From IMG/VR virus record IMGVR_UViG_3300008448_000101, positions 1-55,726 of that record: a stretch of DNA of 55,726 nucleotides; one strand, written 5' to 3'. The stretch's first letter is position 1. Every line of letters begins with the position of its first letter. The notes below the pieces were generated by a model, which had not been told where the DNA came from, searched no databases, and worked only from the letters and a program-made list of their open reading frames with translations. Position numbers and translations under genes: made by a program. This document shows positions 33,717-43,600 of the stretch, piece after piece. Source of the DNA: a virus.

Positions 33717-36700
33717 ATGGAGGAAAACCCATACTTAGCACAGATTGCTGAAAACTCAGGACTTCCTAAAGAAGCAGTAGATTCTGAAAATCCTTATATC
33801 AAGCAGGCACAGATTAATGCTGGTAAGCCTTTAGAATATAAAACTGCCCCAGACAAGTTTATGTCTGGATTGGAGCAAGCCTCTAGTACAATAAATGTTA
33901 CTAATAGATATAGTGATGCTCTTGCAAATTATGCTAAATATGATGTAGGTTATAATCCATTTGGTGAAGACTGGAATGAGATCCGTGCAAACAACCAAGG
34001 TGTTGGAGAAAAGCTAGGAAGAGGAGTTCTTAAAATGGGAACCACTATGAGTGGGGCTATTGCAGAAAACACTATTGGAATATTCTCAGGTCTGGCCTCT
34101 ATGGCTACAGGAGGTACATATGCAGATAATGCTGTAGGTAGATCGGTAGATGAGATGAATGAGTGGATGGCTGAAAACTTTCCACACTACTACTCTCAAA
34201 AAGAACAAGACCCAGATAGAAGTGCATTTGAAGCTTTGGGTACTGCTAACTTCTGGACTGATAAGTTTGCTAATGGACTTGGGTACTCATTAGGTTCCCT
34301 AGCAACTGTATGGTTAACTGGAGGTACAGGTGTAATTGGCAGAGGGGTAGGACTAGTAGGTAAAGGGATGGCTACTCTTGGTGAAGCAGCTGCTGTTGGT
34401 AAGGTGGCAAGCACTGGAGAAAAGCTTAAGAAGATTTACGAAGCCTCCAAAATGATTAAAACTGGGGCTAAACTATCAGACGATGTAGCTGGAGCTGCTA
34501 AAACTGCTAGAGCTTTGAATGCTGCTAAGCACCTAGAGGTAGGAGCTATGATGTCTCTTGCTGAGTCTTCTGTAGAAGCTAGAGAAAAATCTAAAGAGTT
34601 TATTAGAGAAAGTTTTGCTGCTTGGGAAGAAGCCAATCCAGGTAAGTCTGCTCAACAGGATATGACTGCTGAAGAAAAGCAGGCAATCTTAGAGAGTGCA
34701 AGAGCTGTGGAGAATACCACATTTGGATTAAATATGGCTGTTCTTATGCCTACCAATCTATTCACTTTTGGAAGTATGATAGGGGGGTCTAAGAAATTAG
34801 CAGGTCTACCTATTGGAGAAAAGATGACTGAGGACATTATAGAGAAGGGAGGCAAGTATGTACTTAAAACTCCTAACTCTGCTTTTGGTAAAACCCTTGC
34901 TAAAGTAGACAAGTTTGCAAGTCCTATTTATAAGAACTCTCTTAATGAAGCTTTCCAAGAAGGAACACAGTATGCAATTGGTGTAGGAGCTAGTGAGTAC
35001 TTTAAAAATAAATTTGATACAGGAAGTGGAGACTTTGCTGAAGCACTTACTAAAGGATTAAGTGAGACCTTTGGAAGTGCAGATGGTTTGGAGAGCATGC
35101 TTCTTGGAGCTCTTACTGGTGGAGTAATGGGCACAGCTAGCACTACATTCGGTGCTGAAGCTGCTAAAAGGAAAAACCTTGTTGCTAATACAGAGAGACT
35201 TTTAAATATTAAAAACAGTGCAGCATTTACAGATATCCTAGCAAATGCTGAACAGAATGATGAAAGCTTAAGAACTATTAGTGCTATAACAGCAGCTAAT
35301 GCAGTAGGTAACTACAAACTTGCTAACGAACTTAGAAAACAATTAATTGCTACCAGAGCTGCAAAACTTCAAGCCCTGGATGCAGAGGAACTTGGACTTG
35401 AGGAATTCGATGATCTCGAAAAAATGTCCGAGGAAGAGTTCATGAAACGTACTGGTTACGACACTACTAAGACAGAGGATGGTAAACTTAAGGCCACATT
35501 TGCAGAACAGAGTGGTGGTAAAAGTCATGTACAAGCTATACAGGATCTAAAAGAGGAGTATAAAAAAGCATCTAAACTTAATAGAGACTTAGATGATATT
35601 ATTCAAAGGGTTAATCCTATTAAGACTGGCCTACCTGGTATGCTCCAAGGCAAAGAGCAAAAGCAAGCAGATGCTACTCAGAGACTTTACAACCAAAGGT
35701 TGAAAGCTATTTTAATGCAGCATATGGTTAGCATTGATACTAGAGACGAAGAGATTAATGCTAGCATTGATGAGCTCAGAAGACTTTCCCCAGAAGGTCC
35801 AGACTCTTTTGCAACTATAAATAAAGATGATATTCTTGCTCTTGTAAAGAAGAACAAGATTACTGTTTCAGAGACAGGAGAAATACAATTCCCTAAATCT
35901 GTAGTTAGTACAACACTTAGTGACACTGCTTCAGAAGAGGCAAAGGCTAAAGCCAAAGCTGAAGAGCAATCTCCAGAAGGACAGAGAAAGAAGAAGGATG
36001 AGGATGAGGAGAATAAGATTCTTAGCAAACTTGAGAGATCAATGAAGTATGCTGACAATCTTAATCCTATCGATAAAATGAAATTCATAAATGAGTTGCA
36101 GAACTTATTTACTGGATTGCAAATGAGAGAGGAGTCTATAGCTGCATTCGATGAGCTTATGCTATCCCCAGAGAAAAGAGATTTGGCTATACTAGCTAAA
36201 CAGGGAGCTAAAGCACAAGCTAAAATTATTAATGATAATAAAGAAGCTAATGTAGTTATAGATGAAGCTAGATCTACTGCAGATTTAGATAGCCTTATCA
36301 ATAACGATACTCTTAGTCCTGAACTTAGGGAGAGACTTCTTAAGAGATATAAAGAACTACAAGAGATAGAGGATAGGTATGTAGAAGATTACAATGACCT
36401 TCCCGATGCAGTACTTAAGGATATGTTAGATGGCATTGAGGAACTTAAAGATCAAGATCCTCAAAAAGCTATAGCCATCCTTAGAGTTGTAGCAGATAGA
36501 ACTGGGGAAACTAAAGCTCAGAAAGAAGCTAGAGCTAATAACCCAAAGACTGATAGAGAAAAGAAAGCTGAGCAAGATGCAGCTGCTGCCGTTGCTGGAT
36601 TTAAAACTTCTGACGGTAACACTCCAAATGCTAAACAGTATGTAAATGCTATTAGAGTTACTACCAGTGACAACAGGAATATCATAATTAATGGAGTTCC

Positions 36701-39700
36701 CTACAGGAATAATAGCATAAGCATTATGGATGCTATTAAACTTAACATGGCAGCTCTTGATGACCAAGGTCAAGCTCCAGTTATGTCAGTAACCCTGATA
36801 AATAAAGACGGGCAGACAGTTATATTTACACCAGAGAAAGACCCTATTCTAGTAAATGAACTTGCTGAGGTTATAATGATGGGTTATATCTCTGAGGGTA
36901 CAGCTGATACTGTAAATATGACCTTAGAGCAAACTGAGATTAAGGTAAAAGATATACTAAAAGTATTAAAGGTAGAAGAGCCAAGACTTAATCAAAAGAT
37001 AGCTATAGATGAAATTACAGGTACTCCTGCAGTATATGAGTATGCAATAAAAGAGGTACAGAAATTCCTTGATGGTTTATTTAAAGCTAAACAACTTTTA
37101 GAAGAAGCATACAAAAGAAATAATCAACCTTATACTGCAGTTCAAAATGATGAAATCTATAAGGATATAGTATCATTAATTGAAACCTATAACAAGAAAA
37201 GAGAAGAGCTCGATAGGACACGTAGAGAAATGATAGGTATGCCAAGTGAAGGAGATCCTTCTGCTATGGCTACTGATATAGATCCACAAGATGCTGTAGA
37301 GATTGCTAATGAAATTGGGAGACTTGAAAAAGAAGCTGATGATTTAAAGTATAGTATAATTAAATCAGAGAGACAGATTGAAGCTTATAAAAAACTTCAA
37401 GACCCTACTAGACTTGTGATGAATGCTCCTTCACCTGAAGAGGTAGAAAGGCTAATAGATAAAGAGGAGAACAAGCTTAAAGAATTATCAACTAGATTAG
37501 AGCTAGTTAATGCACAAATTGCTAAACTACAAGAACAAATAACAGCACAAAATGAAGCTAGAGAATCAAGTGAAGCTGGCCAAAACCTACAAAATGCCGA
37601 AGGAACTGAGGAATTTGCTACGGAACAAGGAAATAGACCAGAGACTGAGGGAGATGTTGAAGTACCTGCGTCAGAAGAACTAGACATCAATGAAGAAGAT
37701 GAGGACTACGTAGATCCAACAGATCTAGAAAGCCTTTACTCAGATGAGGTAGATGATATTGACGAAGTAGATGATGTTACTATTCAAGTAGATTTCGAAA
37801 CTGAAGAGGAGGCACCTACTGAAGATATCATCGATGAAGATAGTCTTACGATTGAACCTGTAAAAGAATCTATAGATGAAGAAGTAGAAGCAGGTAGTGA
37901 GCATGGTGGGGAAATAGATGCTCGTCTTATAAAGACACAGCATAAAACTACAGATGACTTCAACCATATAATTGTAGACTCTGATGGTACTCCACTCCCT
38001 AATACAGAATACTACAACCCTGAGACTGATACTGGAACCAGACAGAAAGATCTTAGTGGGAACTTTATTAAAATAAGTCCTAAACTTCTAGCTTCTCATA
38101 TTGAATCTAATATAGGAACAGAGGTAGTATTCCAAGTAATTCCAGATACTGTATACTGGCAAGGTATAAAAGATAGCATACCTGCTAATAAACATTGGGA
38201 GAAAGTTCCAATCTTTGTTGAGATAAGAACTCCTGATGGTAGAATAAGAAGAGTTGGTATGCTTGAGGGATATGCTCCAGGTAAACCAGAATCTAACATA
38301 AGTCGTGAGGAGATATACAATAATTACCTACAAGGTAAGAGGACAACTAGTACTATAGCAGGTAAGAGATTTAACTCTCAGAATATTGCAAATGCAGTAG
38401 ATAAGAATGGAGATAGATTCTTTTACAACCCATTTGCACAGGGTACTCCTACTATAGCTATTGCTAAGATTGAAAGTGATAGTGGTGCTGGTAAGTGGGA
38501 GATAGGTCTACAGGGAGACAATATCCAACCAGGAGATACCTTCCCAGACATAAAAGCATACCCTGAAGATCTAGGTAGAGTTGCAATGATTGTTAAGAGT
38601 CCTCTAGGAGGATTCAGACACTTGAGACTTACTACTAAGAATATGACTAAGGCTGGAGTTAATTCTGCCAAGCTTGCTCTTATGAATGGTCAGTCAGATA
38701 TTTTACAAGATCTTGTAGGTTTCAATTTAATTGCAGAATTAGCAATTGGTCTAGAGAGAACTGACATGATGTTCTGGTTGCCAGTAGGGCAAGAGAACTC
38801 AGAAACTAGAGAGAATACATATGCCTTCTACCTACCTGAAGCTGAGAGCTATATTCGTATATCAGCATCAAATCTTTCTCTTGCATTAAAAGGTAAACAA
38901 TTTGACTATGGCTTTGTAAAAGCTGAGAAAGGAGAGAAGGGTGGAATAACCTTTGTTAAAAATGAAACTAAGGATGGTCAATGGAATACGTATGCAGGCA
39001 AAGTAATTAAAGCATTTGAAGGTGCTTTAATGGATAAGAAGTATCAAGTAAGCATAAAGAGACTTATAGCTAATGAACCATTTGAATCTCCATTTATGAA
39101 TGAGGAGAATGGAGAAAGAAAAAAATATGCTAACTATTTAGAGTACTTAAAAGATCCTAGAGCTATTCCTGATATGGATTCTGATAGTAACTCTTGGACT
39201 GGAATCATAGGTTCAGATATGTATCTCAATGAAGAAGGAAGTCCTTACTTTGACATTGGTATTACCTATGGACCTATGCTTGTAAATGGTAAACCTGTTA
39301 ACTCTGCTGAAGAAGACATTTCAAATAAATCTGCTAAAGCTAGTACTACTTCTCAAGAGAAGGAAGAGAGTGATGAATATTCAGATGAGGATGATGACTA
39401 CAATGATATTAGTGACTTTGATCAAGAGATAGAAGATAACAATGAAGTAGCAGAAGCTATTGGTCAGACAGAGGAGGAAGAAGCTGAGACTGAAGGTTCC
39501 ACTACAAATCTAGAAGACTTGCTTAAGTCTCAAGGTAAGCTAGGACAAGAAGATGAGATAGTAGAGGATATAGAAGAGACAGATATTCCAGAAGAGGACA
39601 GAGATCTCTTAGATCCATTAGTAGGTAAACTATTGGATATTAAAGAGAAAGAGTATAAGGGTATGTTTGAAGACCCTATTACTAAAGAAGAGACTCACTA

Positions 39701-40679
39701 CAAGATACAGCCTGAGGGAACATCTAATCCTAAGAAGTTTAAACGTATTACTAGCTTCTCCTCTGAGCCATTTAATGGGACAGAAGAACAGAAGGTATCT
39801 TCTAGTAGAGCTGGTAATACTGTACATGATATTGTAGAGAAAGTGCTTATGGGGGATAATACTTATACCCGTGGGGATAAGATGTCTCGTGTAGCATTCC
39901 TAGATCTTAAGAGTCAGATATCAAATATCAGACGATTGATAGATTCTAGAAAACAGAAAGTGATCTCTACTGAGATGATTGTCTACAGTGAGAGCTATAC
40001 TGATTTTGCTGGCAAGTTTGACATTTTAGCTAGAGATAAAAAGACTGGTAAGTATTATCTTTACGATGTAAAAACTGGTTCGGAAGCTGGACTTGCAAAT
40101 TATGAAAAAGGATACACTGACCCACAAACCAAAAAGGTTTCTAAAAGCAAGAGAGATCAGCACGGAACTCAGTTGAGCATGTATGCTTATGCCTTAAGAG
40201 GAATAGGCATGGATAAGAACGTAAAAGTTGAAATAACAGGAGCTAGTGTTTTATATATACCAGTTAGATACGATAAGACTGGACACATAGATAGAGTATC
40301 TAGCATGGCTGAAAAGAAGTTTACATTGAACTACGACATTAAAAAGTTGGTAAAGGGAGATGTATCTTTCGAGCAGAAAAAAGCAACGACCAGCTCCGAC
40401 CCAGGCATCAACAATGCAGGTAAGAAAAAGGCTAGTACTAAAGCCACTACTAAAAATGAAACTCCTAAAGGTAAGGAAACAAAAGCTGAACCTATTAAGA
40501 AGTCAACAGACAGTGGATTTGTGCAAGGAGAAACCTTAGATGCAGGATTGAAAATGGCTATAGCAAATGATGCTATAGATGCTGAAGGAATTGTAAACCT
40601 ATACAAAGGCCAAGGAAAGACTATAACTCTAGAGGAAGCTCAAGAATTAATGGATAAGGTAATAAAAGAAAACTGTTAA
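33717..40679 (+). CDS. Giant virion protein with C-terminal PD-(D/E)XK nuclease
   Basis: The 2320-residue protein has Gly/Ala/Thr hydrophobic stretches in residues 105-230 (GTTMSGAIAENTIGIFSGLA, SLATVWLTGGTGVIGRGVGL) that could insert in membranes. A long helical middle and two Asp/Glu tracts (about 1320-1400 and 1880-1970) follow, the latter probably disordered. The C-terminal domain is a RecB/Cas4-style PD-(D/E)XK nuclease: H2037 in NTVHDIVEKV, D2102 in GKFDIL, D2117-V-K2119 in LYDVKTG, and a following Q-L-S-M-Y. These match the family order and spacing. A nuclease domain in the polymerase block is a recorded feature of crAss-like phages. It may cut host DNA or process phage DNA. The last 120 residues after the domain are basic. 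Confidence 0.75.
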   Translation: MEENPYLAQIAENSGLPKEAVDSENPYIKQAQINAGKPLEYKTAPDKFMSGLEQASSTINVTNRYSDALANYAKYDVGYNPFGEDWNEIRANNQGVGEKLGRGVLKMGTTMSGAIAENTIGIFSGLASMATGGTYADNAVGRSVDEMNEWMAENFPHYYSQKEQDPDRSAFEALGTANFWTDKFANGLGYSLGSLATVWLTGGTGVIGRGVGLVGKGMATLGEAAAVGKVASTGEKLKKIYEASKMIKTGAKLSDDVAGAAKTARALNAAKHLEVGAMMSLAESSVEAREKSKEFIRESFAAWEEANPGKSAQQDMTAEEKQAILESARAVENTTFGLNMAVLMPTNLFTFGSMIGGSKKLAGLPIGEKMTEDIIEKGGKYVLKTPNSAFGKTLAKVDKFASPIYKNSLNEAFQEGTQYAIGVGASEYFKNKFDTGSGDFAEALTKGLSETFGSADGLESMLLGALTGGVMGTASTTFGAEAAKRKNLVANTERLLNIKNSAAFTDILANAEQNDESLRTISAITAANAVGNYKLANELRKQLIATRAAKLQALDAEELGLEEFDDLEKMSEEEFMKRTGYDTTKTEDGKLKATFAEQSGGKSHVQAIQDLKEEYKKASKLNRDLDDIIQRVNPIKTGLPGMLQGKEQKQADATQRLYNQRLKAILMQHMVSIDTRDEEINASIDELRRLSPEGPDSFATINKDDILALVKKNKITVSETGEIQFPKSVVSTTLSDTASEEAKAKAKAEEQSPEGQRKKKDEDEENKILSKLERSMKYADNLNPIDKMKFINELQNLFTGLQMREESIAAFDELMLSPEKRDLAILAKQGAKAQAKIINDNKEANVVIDEARSTADLDSLINNDTLSPELRERLLKRYKELQEIEDRYVEDYNDLPDAVLKDMLDGIEELKDQDPQKAIAILRVVADRTGETKAQKEARANNPKTDREKKAEQDAAAAVAGFKTSDGNTPNAKQYVNAIRVTTSDNRNIIINGVPYRNNSISIMDAIKLNMAALDDQGQAPVMSVTLINKDGQTVIFTPEKDPILVNELAEVIMMGYISEGTADTVNMTLEQTEIKVKDILKVLKVEEPRLNQKIAIDEITGTPAVYEYAIKEVQKFLDGLFKAKQLLEEAYKRNNQPYTAVQNDEIYKDIVSLIETYNKKREELDRTRREMIGMPSEGDPSAMATDIDPQDAVEIANEIGRLEKEADDLKYSIIKSERQIEAYKKLQDPTRLVMNAPSPEEVERLIDKEENKLKELSTRLELVNAQIAKLQEQITAQNEARESSEAGQNLQNAEGTEEFATEQGNRPETEGDVEVPASEELDINEEDEDYVDPTDLESLYSDEVDDIDEVDDVTIQVDFETEEEAPTEDIIDEDSLTIEPVKESIDEEVEAGSEHGGEIDARLIKTQHKTTDDFNHIIVDSDGTPLPNTEYYNPETDTGTRQKDLSGNFIKISPKLLASHIESNIGTEVVFQVIPDTVYWQGIKDSIPANKHWEKVPIFVEIRTPDGRIRRVGMLEGYAPGKPESNISREEIYNNYLQGKRTTSTIAGKRFNSQNIANAVDKNGDRFFYNPFAQGTPTIAIAKIESDSGAGKWEIGLQGDNIQPGDTFPDIKAYPEDLGRVAMIVKSPLGGFRHLRLTTKNMTKAGVNSAKLALMNGQSDILQDLVGFNLIAELAIGLERTDMMFWLPVGQENSETRENTYAFYLPEAESYIRISASNLSLALKGKQFDYGFVKAEKGEKGGITFVKNETKDGQWNTYAGKVIKAFEGALMDKKYQVSIKRLIANEPFESPFMNEENGERKKYANYLEYLKDPRAIPDMDSDSNSWTGIIGSDMYLNEEGSPYFDIGITYGPMLVNGKPVNSAEEDISNKSAKASTTSQEKEESDEYSDEDDDYNDISDFDQEIEDNNEVAEAIGQTEEEEAETEGSTTNLEDLLKSQGKLGQEDEIVEDIEETDIPEEDRDLLDPLVGKLLDIKEKEYKGMFEDPITKEETHYKIQPEGTSNPKKFKRITSFSSEPFNGTEEQKVSSSRAGNTVHDIVEKVLMGDNTYTRGDKMSRVAFLDLKSQISNIRRLIDSRKQKVISTEMIVYSESYTDFAGKFDILARDKKTGKYYLYDVKTGSEAGLANYEKGYTDPQTKKVSKSKRDQHGTQLSMYAYALRGIGMDKNVKVEITGASVLYIPVRYDKTGHIDRVSSMAEKKFTLNYDIKKLVKGDVSFEQKKATTSSDPGINNAGKKKASTKATTKNETPKGKETKAEPIKKSTDSGFVQGETLDAGLKMAIANDAIDAEGIVNLYKGQGKTITLEEAQELMDKVIKENC

Positions 40680-40680
40680 G

Positions 40681-43600
40681 ATGACATTTTGCCCAAATAA
40701 ATCTCTTCCTGAATGGAAGGCATTAGAAGAATCTCAACCAACCAAAGCTTATTACCTATGGAATAAGTACAAGGGTGAGGTACCATCTAAGTACTACTTC
40801 CCAAAAGAATCTGATAAGAGAGATAGAGCTGTAGCTTACTTGTCTAAAATGTTTCCTGGTAAAGAAGTAGTATTCTACGACTTTGCTAAAGAGATAGGCA
40901 ATAAGACTCAGCATGGATATATTGAGAATGGAGCAATTAATCTGTGGACATCTGCCCAATCTGGAACTGAGTATCACGAAGCTTACCACTTGCTATTCAG
41001 AACAATGTTGTCTGAAGAACAAAGAGACAATCTATATAAAGATGCAACCAAACAATTTGGAGCCCCTACTACTGCTGAGATTCAGAAGATTCAACAGGAA
41101 GTACAGGGACTATATGATATTGTAATTGGTGAAGAAGAAGCTAGAAAACTTGTACTCGAGGAGAAGATGGCTGATGGATTCATGGAACACATGAAGACTG
41201 AGGAAGAGAGTAGCAAAGGCATGCTGGATAGATTAGCCAAGTGGTTCAGAGATTTGTTCAGCTGGATAAAAGGAATAGCATCCGATAAGCTAAGTCTCAG
41301 AGATGTGTACTCACTTATGGAAACTACCAAGGCCAATGACACTTTCCTAGGTAGAGGAGTATTCAGAAACCCACAGGCTATGCAGAGCTCTTATAATCCT
41401 AGCATGCTTGTAGAAGGTATACCATCGGCTACTGTAGAGAAGATGGTACAAGGACTTACTAACATGGCTATTGATGAAATTGAAAGTTGGGATACACCTG
41501 ATGTAAATAAAATCTTAGGGAGCAAAAAGAATAAAACTAATGGTTCAATTGTAAATGGACTCCTATATCAGATTTATGATATCAAAGGGAAAACTACTAT
41601 AGATAAGACAGACATCCCTAAGATGTACAAGATGTTGGCATTAGAAACAAGACACACAAATGCCAAGACAAAGTACAATACTCTTAAAAGACAAGATTCA
41701 AAAGCAGCTGAAGCATTTAAACCTGAGGTAGATGGATACCTTGCAGACCTAGTAGAGTATGCAAAGAAGAATGGAATAGTTATAAAGAAGAAAGTAATTA
41801 ATCCTGACTCCTCTGATAGAGATAAAGCAATAGCTCAGAGACAGATAATTAGACGTAAGCAAGTTATAAATGTAATTACAAACTGGTATGGTAAAACTGA
41901 TCCAGAGACTGGTAACACACTTGTCCCATCATGGAGACAAATGGTACTTAATGGACTAGCTGCTAACCAATACTCTGTAACTAAAGATATAATTACAGTT
42001 GATAACAAAGAGGGAGATACAGAGAATGACAAGATTGAGGCACAAGATGCAGGTGCAGACGAGAAAGATATTAAAGGAAGAAGCCACTTTGCTGACTCAC
42101 CGATGAGTAAACTCTCACAAAGGGCAAAAAATCTTCTTAGACGTATCCCTATTGTAAATCCAGTAAAAGAGGGAAACAAGATAGTATATAAGAACAAAAA
42201 GAATGAGGTATTCACTAATATGAATGAGTACCACACTCTGCCTTTTATATACAAACAACTATCAGAACTATGGGCCGACACTCTAACTTTTGAGGAGATG
42301 GAAGCTAAGCTTATAGAACAGTCTAAACACAGAACAGATATTAAGAGTATTAATGCACGTGTTGCAAGTATGTCTGAAGACGATAGGGCTACTCTATATA
42401 ATGCATTTGCTAATACTAACTCTCAATTTAAGTTGATTCTATTTGGAGAGGATAGTAAGATAATCAATGCCAATAGCTCTACTACTGAAAATAGAGTAGC
42501 AAAGCAGTGGAGAAATCAGATTGTAGAAGTAGGTGGACAGGAAGAAGATACAGACATAACTAAACGTGCTGTATACATTAAAACATTTGGGGATGATGAG
42601 TCATCTGCTACGTTTAAAATAAAGTCAGAGAAGTTTAAGCTCATATCAAAGTATTTCCAAAAGAGCTACGAAGCTTCTACTAGAGAATTTAAAGATGATA
42701 CTGTTGCTGACAGTGCATTCATGAGTGGTCCTGAAGGACAAATAAGTGCACCAGTACAAGCATTGGGTTCTCTAGTATGGCATCTAGGCATGAGTTTAGG
42801 AAGTAACATTCAAGAGTTTGATACTATCCAGAATTTACAAAGCTTAGTAGATAAAGGATTTACAGTAATTAAATCTGAGACAGACAAGAGAAAGAAAATA
42901 GAAGTTAAAGGAAAAGCTGCCTTTAATCTAATCTTTGAAAGAGCTAGACTCGTAGAAACATTTAAATCTCTTTCCCCTACTACTACTTTCTCTCGTAGTG
43001 GACTAAGTATAGGAGAGATGAATGAGAGACCTATACCTTATTATGATGCAGACTTTGCTAAGAAGGGTATGAAGTTCCTTGCCAGCCTAGCCCCATTCTT
43101 TACAAGCAGATCAGCTGAAAGCTTTGTGACTGCAGTAAACACAGCTACATTCCCATTGAATATGGCTACTCCTATTGCTGAGTTACCTACAATAATTAAA
43201 GCAGACTTAGCTAAGAATAAAGAAAGAGCCTTGGAGTTATATAAGAAGGATCCTTTCATCTTCCCTCCTGGCATGGAGCCTAGTCACTTATTCAATCACC
43301 TGCAAAACAATCAAAAGTTTGCAGAGGAATTTAGTGTAGATCCTTTATCAGCTATTAGAGACTATGCAGAAGATGCATTAGAGTATGAAGACTTTAATAG
43401 TGTTGATTCTATTCTTTCAAGAATACAAGCTTTTGTAAACAATGAAGACGCTACCACCTATGGAGTAACTGTTCCTTCTATGGGGGACAGGGCAATCATG
43501 TTGTTTATGATTATGCCTAGATTATCTGGTCATGGAAAAGATAGTCTCAATATGACTTATCAGCAAGCATTCATAAAAGGAATACTTCAAGATCTTCTAA

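Noticed and set aside
35687-36301. Long antisense ORF of 204 residues on the minus strand
   Set aside because: It lies wholly inside the plus-strand 2320-residue gene. Its Ser/Leu-rich composition is the mirror of an acidic, coiled-coil sense frame and no start context or family is seen.
41835-42281. Antisense ORF of 148 residues
   Set aside because: Shadow of the polymerase gene, hydrophobic mirror of a charged sense frame.
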